DNA from: an uncultured Clostridia bacterium
GTDB taxonomy: Bacteria > Bacillota > Clostridia > Christensenellales > Borkfalkiaceae
DNA length: 60,147 nucleotides
Direction of reading: 5' to 3'
NCBI GenBank assembly: GCA_947630605.1
Contig: CANRIO010000003.1
Span: 1 to 60,147, forward strand
In this document: one piece after another, positions 47,401 through 54,065 of the stretch
Numbering within the stretch: position 1 is the stretch's first letter
Layout of the letters: every line of letters begins with the position of its first letter
Program-made: the position numbers and the translations under genes
The notes under the pieces: model-generated
What the model was told of the DNA's origin: nothing
Databases searched by the model: none
What the model saw: the letters and a program-made list of their open reading frames with translations, nothing else

Positions 47401-48672
47401 TCATGCCGCCTCTTCCGAGGCGGCTTTTATATTGCGGACTTCTGTCCCGAGGAGCACTTTCTTCTCGAAAAGCTCGCGGGCGAGGGCGTCGAGGAAGGCC
47501 CTGTTTTCCGTCAGGATCTTCTTGGCGCGAAGGTAGCAGCGTTCCAGCTCGACGGACACGGCGGCGTCTCTCGAATCCGTGATGCGATCCCCGCTGCCGT
47601 TTGTCAGGTATTGCGAAAACCCTCTGCCCGCATAGTCGTCCACGAGCCGTAAGACGATCTCGGAGGCCCGGTGCAGATCGCTTCCCGCACCCGTATCGAC
47701 CTCGCCGAAGACGAGCTCGGTCGCCGCCTTTCCCCCGAGCAGGGAGATGACGCGGTCTTCCATGCATGTGGCAGAGGTGAAGTAGTCGGGCGATCTCGAG
47801 ACGGAGGCGATCCCGCCCGTCCTGCTGTTGTGCGTGCACACGGTGACAAGATTGGTGCTGCCCGGTTCGAGTACTTCGGCGATGACGGCATGCCCCGCCT
47901 CGTGATAGGCGATGCGCTTTTGTGCGGAGAGCGAAAAACTTTCGCCCTCATCCTCGGGGGCCTCGAAGATCACGCGCATGCAGGCACGGACGATGGCGTC
48001 CATGTCGATCTGTTCTTTGTTTGCAAACCCCGCGTAGATCCCCGCCTCGTTGACGACTCTCTCGAGGTCGGCGCAGGACTTCCCGTTGAGAATGCGCGCG
48101 ATCGCCTCGGTGTCGACGTCGGCAACGAACTTCTTTTTGGAGAGATAATGCGCGATGATCTCTTCGGCATCCTTCCCGTCGGGCGCGTCGATGTAGAGGA
48201 CGGCGTCGAACCTCCCCGAACGGAGGAGCGACTGCGGGAAATTGCGGATGTTGTTTGCCGTCGCGAGCACGAAGACGCGCATTCCCCGCGCGCCGTCGAT
48301 ACAGGACTGCACGGTGACGAATTCCTCGGAATTGGTGTGCTCTTCATCGTCGTTGGCAAACTTGTCGAGATCGTCCAAAAAGACAACGGCGGGAGCCTGT
48401 GCTTTGGCTTCTTCGAACGTCCTTTTGATCTCATCGACGAAAGCCCCGTCCGACTTCGCCTTCCGGCAGAGACAGACCTTCCAGCCGAGCGCTTCGATAA
48501 AACAATTGGCCATCGTCGTCTTGCCCACGCCGGGGTCGCCGTGGAGCATGAGGCCGCGCGGCATCTCCACCCCGAGGCGGGCGTATTTGTCGCCGTTTTT
48601 CAGAACGTCGCAAAGACGCTCTAACTCTTTTTTCACACTCTCGTACCCGATCACCTTGTCAAATGCTTTCAT
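47401..48672 (-). CDS. Soluble FtsH-like AAA+ zinc metalloprotease
   Basis: A 423-residue relative of FtsH that begins directly with the AAA+ domain and has no transmembrane segment. Walker A GDPGVGKT (45-52), Walker B VVFLDDLD (96-103), arginine-finger-like RSGRFD (151-156), and the M41 zinc site HEAGH (257-261) with the third ligand Asp in GAGSDLH (about 332). FtsH is normally membrane-anchored with 600 or more residues, so this is a cytosolic paralogue with an unknown client. The start ATG is 13 bases from a GAGG. The last codons contain the terminator of the convergent XRE gene. Confidence 0.88.
   Translation of the reverse strand: MKAFDKVIGYESVKKELERLCDVLKNGDKYARLGVEMPRGLMLHGDPGVGKTTMANCFIEALGWKVCLCRKAKSDGAFVDEIKRTFEEAKAQAPAVVFLDDLDKFANDDEEHTNSEEFVTVQSCIDGARGMRVFVLATANNIRNFPQSLLRSGRFDAVLYIDAPDGKDAEEIIAHYLSKKKFVADVDTEAIARILNGKSCADLERVVNEAGIYAGFANKEQIDMDAIVRACMRVIFEAPEDEGESFSLSAQKRIAYHEAGHAVIAEVLEPGSTNLVTVCTHNSRTGGIASVSRSPDYFTSATCMEDRVISLLGGKAATELVFGEVDTGAGSDLHRASEIVLRLVDDYAGRGFSQYLTNGSGDRITDSRDAAVSVELERCYLRAKKILTENRAFLDALARELFEKKVLLGTEVRNIKAASEEAA
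47405..47428 (+). terminator. Terminator of the XRE gene inside the FtsH-like coding end
   Basis: GCCGCCTC, TTCC loop, GAGGCGGC, TTTT. It lies 14 bp after the XRE stop but is also the last eight codons of the convergent protease gene (AASEEAA). Confidence 0.85.
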
Positions 48673-48810
48673 GTATATGTATATTCCTCACTATAATTTT
48701 TTTCATAGGGAAATTTGGCGCGCAAAGGGCGGATGGCGGAAGAAGGGTGGGCCGCGCTCTTGCGTTGTAACGGCATTATAGCACATCGATATGCCCAAAC
48801 CAGACTAAAA

Positions 48811-48827
48811 TACGTCCCAAAATTGTC
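48811..48827 (-). promoter_or_regulatory. Second copy of the 17-bp upstream box
   Basis: Minus strand GACAATTTTGGGACGTA, identical to 46101-46117, 140 bp upstream of the FtsH-like start and about 30 bp upstream of a TATAAT. Confidence 0.6.
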
Positions 48828-49027
48828 ACATGAGGCATTTTTCTAAAATTTTTTTGAGTTAAATTTCTCCACGCGCCACAACTGAATTTACGATTGAGAG
48901 AAAACATATGGCAACAGGCCGGAACGCCTCACCCTGCCAAGGCGGTTTGAAAGCGCCATCCCCCCCCTCGGCGTCGATACAAACAAAACCAAAGTCATCT
49001 ACACGGAAAATTAAAATACCAACGCAA

Positions 49028-49057
49028 AAGAAGCCGGGAGTGTGCTCCCGACTTCTT
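49028..49057 (-). terminator. Terminator of the S-box-controlled gene
   Basis: AAGAAGCCGGGAG, TGTG loop, CTCCCGACTTCTT (one mismatch), with TTTT on the minus strand beyond it; it starts seven bases after the stop at 49064. Confidence 0.8.
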
Positions 49058-49063
49058 GTTTTG

Positions 49064-49336
49064 TTATGAGCGGGGAAGCATCCCCGAAAACAAGAATGCC
49101 TTCGCCTCGATGGGGCGGATCCCCTTCGAAGCGGCCGCCGCCATGCAAGTCGTGTTTGTGCCGAAAAATCTCTTCGCCCCCCTCTCGACGACGACTACGG
49201 GGAACGAATACGTCTCCGCCGTCAGCCCCTGCACATTCCGGTATCCGTTCCGGGTGAGCAGGTCAAAGAGCCTCTGCGCCTCGTCCTTCCCGCTGTAACG
49301 GACAAGGACCTGTCCTTCCATTGTCTTGGTTTCCAT
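49064..49336 (-). CDS. Unknown 90-residue protein under SAM riboswitch control
   Basis: A small cytoplasmic protein (METKTMEGQVLVRYSGKDEA at the start, then LFDLLTRNGYRNVQGLTAETYSFPVVVVERGAKRFFGTNTTCMAAAASKGIRPIEAKAFLF). It has one Cys and no membrane segment; a beta-alpha-beta ferredoxin-like fold is plausible from the strand/helix alternation. I do not recognise a family. The ATG at 49336 is preferred because GGAGG lies eight bases upstream. Its leader carries an S-box riboswitch with terminator, so it should be expressed when S-adenosylmethionine is low, hinting at sulfur or methionine metabolism. Confidence 0.75.
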   Translation of the reverse strand: METKTMEGQVLVRYSGKDEAQRLFDLLTRNGYRNVQGLTAETYSFPVVVVERGAKRFFGTNTTCMAAAASKGIRPIEAKAFLFSGMLPRS

Positions 49337-49376
49337 TTTCATTCCCTCCTATACTCACCGCAAGAGGCACGAAAAA

Positions 49377-49397
49377 AGCCCATCGTCACGATGAGCT
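49377..49397 (-). terminator. Riboswitch-controlled terminator
   Basis: Minus strand AGCTCATCGT-G-ACGATGGGCT followed by TTTTTT, between the S-box aptamer and the 90-residue gene, 50 bp before its start codon. Confidence 0.85.
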
Positions 49398-49404
49398 TGA
49401 ATTT

Positions 49405-49505
49405 CCCTTCTTTCCCATCGTTCAGCCATTAGCACCTTGCCTTCCCGGGCAGGTTGCTGTGCGGTCTTTGGGGCTGTCCCTCGCGCAACTCTCTATGGTG
49501 GTGAT
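49405..49505 (-). ncRNA. SAM-I (S-box) riboswitch
   Basis: Minus strand shows the S-box core in order: AGAGAGTTGCGCGAGGGAC, GCCC, then AGCAACC, a short stem GCCCGGGAAGGC and AAGGTGCTAA. These match the conserved GAGGGA/GCCC kink-turn region, the GCAACC strand and the AGGTGCTAA strand of SAM-I or SAM-I/IV aptamers. An intrinsic terminator (49377-49397) and the ribosome binding site of the 90-residue gene follow, which is the normal transcription-attenuation layout. P1 is somewhat unusual, so a variant class is possible. Confidence 0.78.
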
Positions 49506-49573
49506 TTGATTGTAGGTGTATCTTATCCCCTTTTTTGCTCTTTGTCAAGTATTTTCGGGGGAATTTCGCCCTC

Positions 49574-50365
49574 TTATTTGCAATATTTCCCGGTAAACTC
49601 GTCAATGACGGAAAGAAGCTGCTCATCGAGATAGCGGCGGGCAAGCGCCCCGGAAAATCCATCTATGCCGAAGAAGGCCTCGGCGACGCCGCCGACCATT
49701 GCCGCGATCGTGTCCGAGTCCCCGCCCATGGAGACGGCGAGGCGCACGGCGTCTTCGAAACTGTCCGCTTCGAAAAAACACTCCATCGCAATGGGCACGG
49801 TGCCCCGGCATGTCTCGTTGAAGGGCATCCGCCGCTCCCGCCATTCGTCGCAAGAAATATCAAAGGTATAATACTTCTCGAGATACTTCTTGATCTCCTC
49901 CTTCGTCTTTCCTTGCCTCGCAAGAAAACCCGCCCCCGCCACGGCGACGGCGCCCTTTATGCCTTCGGGGTGGTTGTGCGTGACTTCCGCCGAAAGTTTT
50001 GCGAAATGCTCCGCCTCCTCAAGGCTCTCCGCAAACCATATGACGGGCGAGACGCGCATCGCGGAGCCGTTGCCGAAACTGTTGTACGGCCCCATGCTCT
50101 CATCCGCCGCCCATCTTCCGAACATTCCGCCGTAACCGCCGTAAGGATAGCGGTTCACATACTCTCTTAAAAGGCGGACAAGCTCGCTCTTGAAGGGTTC
50201 ATCCCCCTTCCTTCCGCACCGAAGAAGGGCCTCGGCCACCGCCACGGTGCAGACGGTGTCGTCCGTAAAGCGGCAGTTGTTGCTGAAAAAGGCAAAATCC
50301 TTCCGGTAGATGTTGGCAAACTCAAAGCGGCTGCCAACGATGTCGCCGATGATCGCACCCCACAT
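49574..50365 (-). CDS. ADP-ribosylglycohydrolase
   Basis: A 263-residue ARH-family (PF03747) hydrolase that removes ADP-ribose from proteins, nucleic acids or small molecules. The dimetal ligands are in IIGDIVGS (6-13), FTDDT (about 33-37) and GGDSDTIAAMVGG near the C-terminus; NGSAMRVSP and EVTHNHPEGI are typical too. It is the last gene of an operon with a 185-residue unknown, an HTH protein and a 226-residue unknown. In such small operons ARH proteins can act as antitoxins or regulators of an ADP-ribosyl mark, but no transferase is recognised. Confidence 0.92.
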   Translation of the reverse strand: MWGAIIGDIVGSRFEFANIYRKDFAFFSNNCRFTDDTVCTVAVAEALLRCGRKGDEPFKSELVRLLREYVNRYPYGGYGGMFGRWAADESMGPYNSFGNGSAMRVSPVIWFAESLEEAEHFAKLSAEVTHNHPEGIKGAVAVAGAGFLARQGKTKEEIKKYLEKYYTFDISCDEWRERRMPFNETCRGTVPIAMECFFEADSFEDAVRLAVSMGGDSDTIAAMVGGVAEAFFGIDGFSGALARRYLDEQLLSVIDEFTGKYCK

Positions 50366-50366
50366 G

Positions 50367-50924
50367 TTATTTCTCCCCCTCTTTCACAAGTAAGCCGACC
50401 GCCGTAAATGCGGCGGAGATGACGTTTCCTTCCTCCGCGAAGGGAAGCACGCCGTCGTCGAAAAAGGTATCGAATTCGAGCCCCTCCATCTTCAATACGA
50501 TGTGCAAGACCTCCTCTTCCCCGAAATTTACCTTCTCCACGCTCTTGATCTTCGCCTGCAAGATGACGGAAGCGTTCTCCCGGAAGTTCGGATCGGCACT
50601 CGGGGAAAAGGTCCCGCTCGGAATGATGGACTCCGCCGCCATCGACTTCATCGTCCGCTCGCGGTAGTAATCTTCTTCGTCGTGAAAGATCTCACTCGGT
50701 CCATTCAGATGTTCGGCACCGGGCATCAAGAGAAGTTTCAAAGAAAACCTCTTCCCCTCCTCAAAGCTCTCTCCCTCCGCATGCCAAAGGTCGATATTGA
50801 TGGGGCAGACGCCGAGATCGAAGCGGGCGAGCTGCCAGCCGTCCCCCCAATCGCAGATAAATTCTTCGCATTCGAGCGTCCGCGGCTCGATAAGCGCAAA
50901 CGCCTGCTTTTCAAAATTCGTCAT
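50367..50924 (-). CDS. Unknown protein, 185 residues
   Basis: I do not recognise this family. It is an acidic soluble protein (DWGDGWQLARFDLGVCPINIDLWHAEGESFEEGKR, then ASVILQAKIKSVEKVNFGEEEVLHIVLKMEGLEFDTFFDDG). No signal or membrane segment. It ends two bases before the ADP-ribosylhydrolase gene starts, so the two are coupled. Confidence 0.72.
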   Translation of the reverse strand: MTNFEKQAFALIEPRTLECEEFICDWGDGWQLARFDLGVCPINIDLWHAEGESFEEGKRFSLKLLLMPGAEHLNGPSEIFHDEEDYYRERTMKSMAAESIIPSGTFSPSADPNFRENASVILQAKIKSVEKVNFGEEEVLHIVLKMEGLEFDTFFDDGVLPFAEEGNVISAAFTAVGLLVKEGEK

Positions 50925-50939
50925 ACATTCCCCCTGCTA

Positions 50940-51317
50940 TCAATTCTTTTGCCCTTTCGGCGTTGCGGGAGGGCGGAAATATTTGTTGGAAAGTCCGCAG
51001 AGCTTTGTTACAAGCGTTTGGGCTCTGTCCTCCGGAATATCGCTCGAGAGCACGGCATCGATGAGAAGGCGCAGCTCATCGTCGTCAAATACACGCGTAA
51101 CGAGATAACATCCGCATTTGGGAATGACGTCGATATCAAACCCCGCCGCCGCCAATAAAGACACGTCGCGCCCGATGGCCTTGCGTTCAAGCTCGATCCC
51201 ATAGTCGCGCAAAAGATACCGTTGGATCTCCTCTTGCCACAGCGGATGATCGAAGTCGCTATACTTATATAAAATTTGCAAAATGCGCAACGGCGCCAAT
51301 TTTTTGGGTTCAGTCAT
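50940..51317 (-). CDS. WYL-type helix-turn-helix protein lacking the WYL domain
   Basis: A 125-residue protein that looks like the N-terminal third of WYL regulators: winged helix-turn-helix (LRILQILYKYSDFDHPLWQEEIQRYLLRDYGIELERKAIGRDVSLLAAAGFDI) followed by the conserved VFDDDELRLLIDAVLSS helix pair; then it stops where the WYL domain should begin. It could be a truncated relic or a stand-alone operon regulator. The start overlaps the preceding gene by four bases. Confidence 0.78.
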   Translation of the reverse strand: MTEPKKLAPLRILQILYKYSDFDHPLWQEEIQRYLLRDYGIELERKAIGRDVSLLAAAGFDIDVIPKCGCYLVTRVFDDDELRLLIDAVLSSDIPEDRAQTLVTKLCGLSNKYFRPPATPKGQKN

Positions 51318-51994
51318 GAAAGTTTTATACCCAACTTCTCAAGTCTTTCTCTTACTTTCCCGGGACTATCTTTTACCCAAAGAGCAAGATCCAAATCAAG
51401 CAAATTCGTTCCCTCGGGAAGCTTTTCTCTGAGCAATGCTTCATATCCAAGATATTGGTCATAACTGTCCAGCTTGCTCCATTTGGTATTCCATAAACAT
51501 TTCACCTTCAGATGTTTCTCGGCGTTTTCGATCACATACTTATCAATCGGAATATGACAATCCCGAAAGGCGCTCGCCTTGATTTCGGAGTGACCGAGCA
51601 AATCGGAAAAATCAGTGATTGCATATAAGCATTTGAAAGTCATGTTGATCCATTTTTGCGCACAACCATAGGTGAACGCAGAAAGGCCCTTATATTCGGT
51701 GAACACAGAAAAGTCCTTGTATTTCTCGCGTAAAGAAGATGCAAGGTCTTCATGCCATTCGTCAAAATCCTGCGGCGGTTTTTTGAAGTAATCTTCTATT
51801 TCCTCAAGAAGCTTTTCTCTCGCTTCTTGCTTTGGGGTCTCCCCTTTGCAATTTCCCTTTTCCCATTTCGTATAACCGTCTAAAACACGACAAAAGGTCA
51901 AATATGCCCTATCTACCGCCCATTGGTATGGGTCGGTATCCATAAGCATTAGAAACTCGATTCTTTGTTTTTTAAGTTCCTCTTCTTTCGTCAT
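51314..51994 (-). CDS. Unknown protein, 226 residues, first gene of the ADP-ribosylhydrolase operon
   Basis: A+T rich gene for a soluble protein with a Lys/Glu-rich middle (KQEAREKLLEEIEDYFKKPP) and the region YGCAQKWINMTFKCLYAITDF...CHIPIDKYVIE...WSKLDSYDQYLGYEALLREKLPEG, a pattern I have met in hypothetical proteins of Firmicutes but cannot name. It has no ribosome binding site and a -10 box 16 bases upstream of the ATG. It heads the four-gene operon. Confidence 0.7.
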   Translation of the reverse strand: MTKEEELKKQRIEFLMLMDTDPYQWAVDRAYLTFCRVLDGYTKWEKGNCKGETPKQEAREKLLEEIEDYFKKPPQDFDEWHEDLASSLREKYKDFSVFTEYKGLSAFTYGCAQKWINMTFKCLYAITDFSDLLGHSEIKASAFRDCHIPIDKYVIENAEKHLKVKCLWNTKWSKLDSYDQYLGYEALLREKLPEGTNLLDLDLALWVKDSPGKVRERLEKLGIKLS

Positions 51995-52010
51995 ATCATT
52001 TATTTTCTCT

Positions 52011-52040
52011 ATTGTATCATAAAGCTTTTTCGAAAATCAA
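52011..52040 (-). promoter_or_regulatory. Promoter of the ADP-ribosylhydrolase operon
   Basis: Minus strand: TTGATT (52035-52040), 18 nt, TACAAT (52011-52016). The sequence TTATAGTTGATTTT around the -35 is shared with the LRR paralogue 2 promoter. Confidence 0.6.
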
Positions 52041-52163
52041 CTATAACGCGAGACAAAATCGGGACATATCACATTCCGCATAACGCTTTGCGTTTTCTCC
52101 TCTTATGCGGCGTCGAACACGAAGGACGAAATAGCGGAATATCACTTATTTTACATTATAAAA

Positions 52164-52193
52164 AATGAGCCAAACTTAACTGTTCGACTCATT
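52164..52193 (-). terminator. Terminator of the HNH gene
   Basis: Minus strand AATGAGTCGAAC, six-base loop, GTTTGGCTCATT with two G-U pairs, then TTTT. Confidence 0.85.
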
Positions 52194-52201
52194 CCTACTT
52201 G

Positions 52202-52230
52202 GCTGACCGAATTGGACGTAAAATGAATTA
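52202..52230 (-). repeat. Conserved 3' element, copy 2
   Basis: Minus strand ATTCATTTTACGTCCAATTC then GGTCAGC, directly before the HNH terminator; compare 41979-42008. Confidence 0.7.
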
Positions 52231-52299
52231 TGTTTGAGACAAAAATGCTAAACGCTTTTTCGTGCAATGCTTTTCAAGCGTGAAAGCTCATCTGCATTT

Positions 52300-54033
52300 C
52301 TACTTAATGAACTCCCAACAACAGCTATCGAAACTGAAAATCGAGCGGATTGCGCAATTTTTCAATTCGTCCGCGTTTCGACCTAATTTACCATAAACTC
52401 CGCCGGTTTTATCAAAACTCACTTGTGGATCTTCTTCAATTAAAACATACCAACCGCTGTAAATGTTATGCACGATAATGCTGTTGTTTGTTCTTTCGTT
52501 CCACAACTGAAAAATTGTCTTTCCCGGAAGCTGTACTTCTTTATCGAACTTATTCGTTACTATTTTACCATTTTTATTGTATGTAATGCCGACTATTGTC
52601 TCATCTTCTTTTTCTACGTTAACGACGGACGAGAGATCTTCGTAAGTTTGGATCTTCGATTTTCCAAAACAAGACGCGCAGTAGCATAATTCTCCGTCAA
52701 TATCTGCTTCGCTTTCGATTCGATAGTCACAATACCAGCATTCAATATCTTCAATGCTATCTGAATAGAGCGGACACGCAACATACGAATGAAGTACGCC
52801 TTGTCCGGCCCCATCAATAGGCTCGCATACCTTCAATAACATTTCTTTTACTTTAGGTATTTGCTCGTGACATATCCATTTCTTTTTCATGCAATCTATT
52901 TGCAAAATGTATTCCATTTCCGATTCGGTCACACCGTCTTTTGCCCAAGACAAATCAATTTCGGCTATATTATACCCTTCTCTTTTTAACCTATTGCTCT
53001 CCTTTTCATCCGTGCTTGACTTGATGCGAACAAGAAGCGCGATACAACTACCGTCTGTGCAATGCAAAATGATGGATTTCGGAATGCGCGATTTCCCTTC
53101 ATAGCAATACTCACATTCTTGAAATTCCTCAGTCCAAGATTCTCTGATAACGATTCCTCTGCCCGCTGTCGGTAAGATTATAGTGGGCAACTTTATTTTT
53201 TTCACCGTCTCAAATTGTGATTTTATCAGCCCAAATAATTCCCCGCCTGTCCTATATAATTTTACCTCAATAGTTGGATCGGAACCATCGGCTCTCGGGA
53301 AGTTGAATGGATTACTCTTTGAGGCAGGAATAGATTTTTGTGCCTGTTGCCGTGTCGCATCTGGTTCTTGCAAAGCGATTTTTTCTGCCCCATTCGGAAA
53401 CGCTATTGGGGCGTTTGAAGCCTCTGCGCTATATGTCGGCGAACCTCTTCTGTATATCCATTCGCCCAATGTGCCGCCCGATGATGTCTTGTCGCTTTTC
53501 GCCCAACTGAGCATTCGTTCCAAGCTTAAAGCCGCTTCTTCCTTGCTGACTGCGCGCATCCACTCAAAATCTCGACAGATTTCACTTTGCTTCAAAATAG
53601 AAGGATCTCTTAAAAAATCTTCAATACTGCCACACAAAAGTATAATTTTCTTCGCAGTGATAGGATTCAATAATATATTCTCAAGTTTTGTGACCCATCT
53701 AAGATTTTCAGGACGATTGTTTCTTCGGTTTGTATCTACATGATCGACAACATGCTGAGGCGAAGGCGCCGGCCCATGAAATGCCGTCGCAACTATTCTA
53801 TGTACAGCTTCACCTGCAATTTTAGCATAGCCTGTTTGGGCGTCATATTTCCCAAAAGTCCAAAAATTATCTGTCGGACGAGGTTTTTTCCCAATAGGAG
53901 TGTAACGCAAAACAGCTCCGTTATCACGGACAGAATAAGTTTCCCCTTTATATGTACACTCGATCTCGTTTTCAAAATCGTCTATCATTTGGATATCATT
54001 CCTGTTTGGGCTAAGGGTTGTATGCTGCACCAT
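52300..54033 (-). CDS. HNH endonuclease-domain protein with C-terminal zinc region
   Basis: A 577-residue A+T rich gene. About 20-125 resembles the N-terminal part of HNH_3 nucleases: YSVRDNGAVLRY, VHRIVATAFHGP, then DH at 97-98 in HVVDHVDTNRRNNRPENLRWVT with N106 and N110 (the HNH core). The middle is unrecognised; about 310-500 holds Cys pairs (CEYCYEG, CWYCDYR...CYCASCFG) that probably bind zinc. HNH domains nick or cut DNA; the length and extra domains are unusual for a homing enzyme. AAAGGAG precedes the ATG. Downstream of the DUF4143 ATPase gene on the same strand, 32 bp apart. Confidence 0.75.
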   Translation of the reverse strand: MVQHTTLSPNRNDIQMIDDFENEIECTYKGETYSVRDNGAVLRYTPIGKKPRPTDNFWTFGKYDAQTGYAKIAGEAVHRIVATAFHGPAPSPQHVVDHVDTNRRNNRPENLRWVTKLENILLNPITAKKIILLCGSIEDFLRDPSILKQSEICRDFEWMRAVSKEEAALSLERMLSWAKSDKTSSGGTLGEWIYRRGSPTYSAEASNAPIAFPNGAEKIALQEPDATRQQAQKSIPASKSNPFNFPRADGSDPTIEVKLYRTGGELFGLIKSQFETVKKIKLPTIILPTAGRGIVIRESWTEEFQECEYCYEGKSRIPKSIILHCTDGSCIALLVRIKSSTDEKESNRLKREGYNIAEIDLSWAKDGVTESEMEYILQIDCMKKKWICHEQIPKVKEMLLKVCEPIDGAGQGVLHSYVACPLYSDSIEDIECWYCDYRIESEADIDGELCYCASCFGKSKIQTYEDLSSVVNVEKEDETIVGITYNKNGKIVTNKFDKEVQLPGKTIFQLWNERTNNSIIVHNIYSGWYVLIEEDPQVSFDKTGGVYGKLGRNADELKNCAIRSIFSFDSCCWEFIK

Positions 54034-54065
54034 TGGACTCCTTTTTGTAACATTACATTTTCAAA

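Larger units (their letters stand above)
48673..49063. other. Intergenic region between the FtsH-like gene and the S-box gene
   Basis: About 390 bp. It holds the exact second copy of the box GACAATTTTGGGACGTA (minus, 48811-48827), a TATAAT (minus, near 48773-48780), a possible relic of coding sequence at 48919-49014 (a plus-strand frame reading PERLTLPRRFESAIPPLGVD, ending at TAA), and the terminator at 49028-49057. No intact gene is supported. Confidence 0.5.
51995..52299. other. Intergenic region upstream of the ADP-ribosylhydrolase operon
   Basis: About 305 bp. It holds the promoter at 52011-52040, the terminator of the HNH gene (52164-52193) and copy 2 of the conserved 3' element (52202-52230). 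No gene is supported. Confidence 0.55.

Noticed and set aside
48908-49075. A small gene starting ATGGCAACAGGC
   Set aside because: No ribosome binding site, low-complexity Lys/Pro/Ser product, and the frame runs into a terminator hairpin. A different frame (48919-49014) looks more like a gene relic and is only mentioned in the region note.
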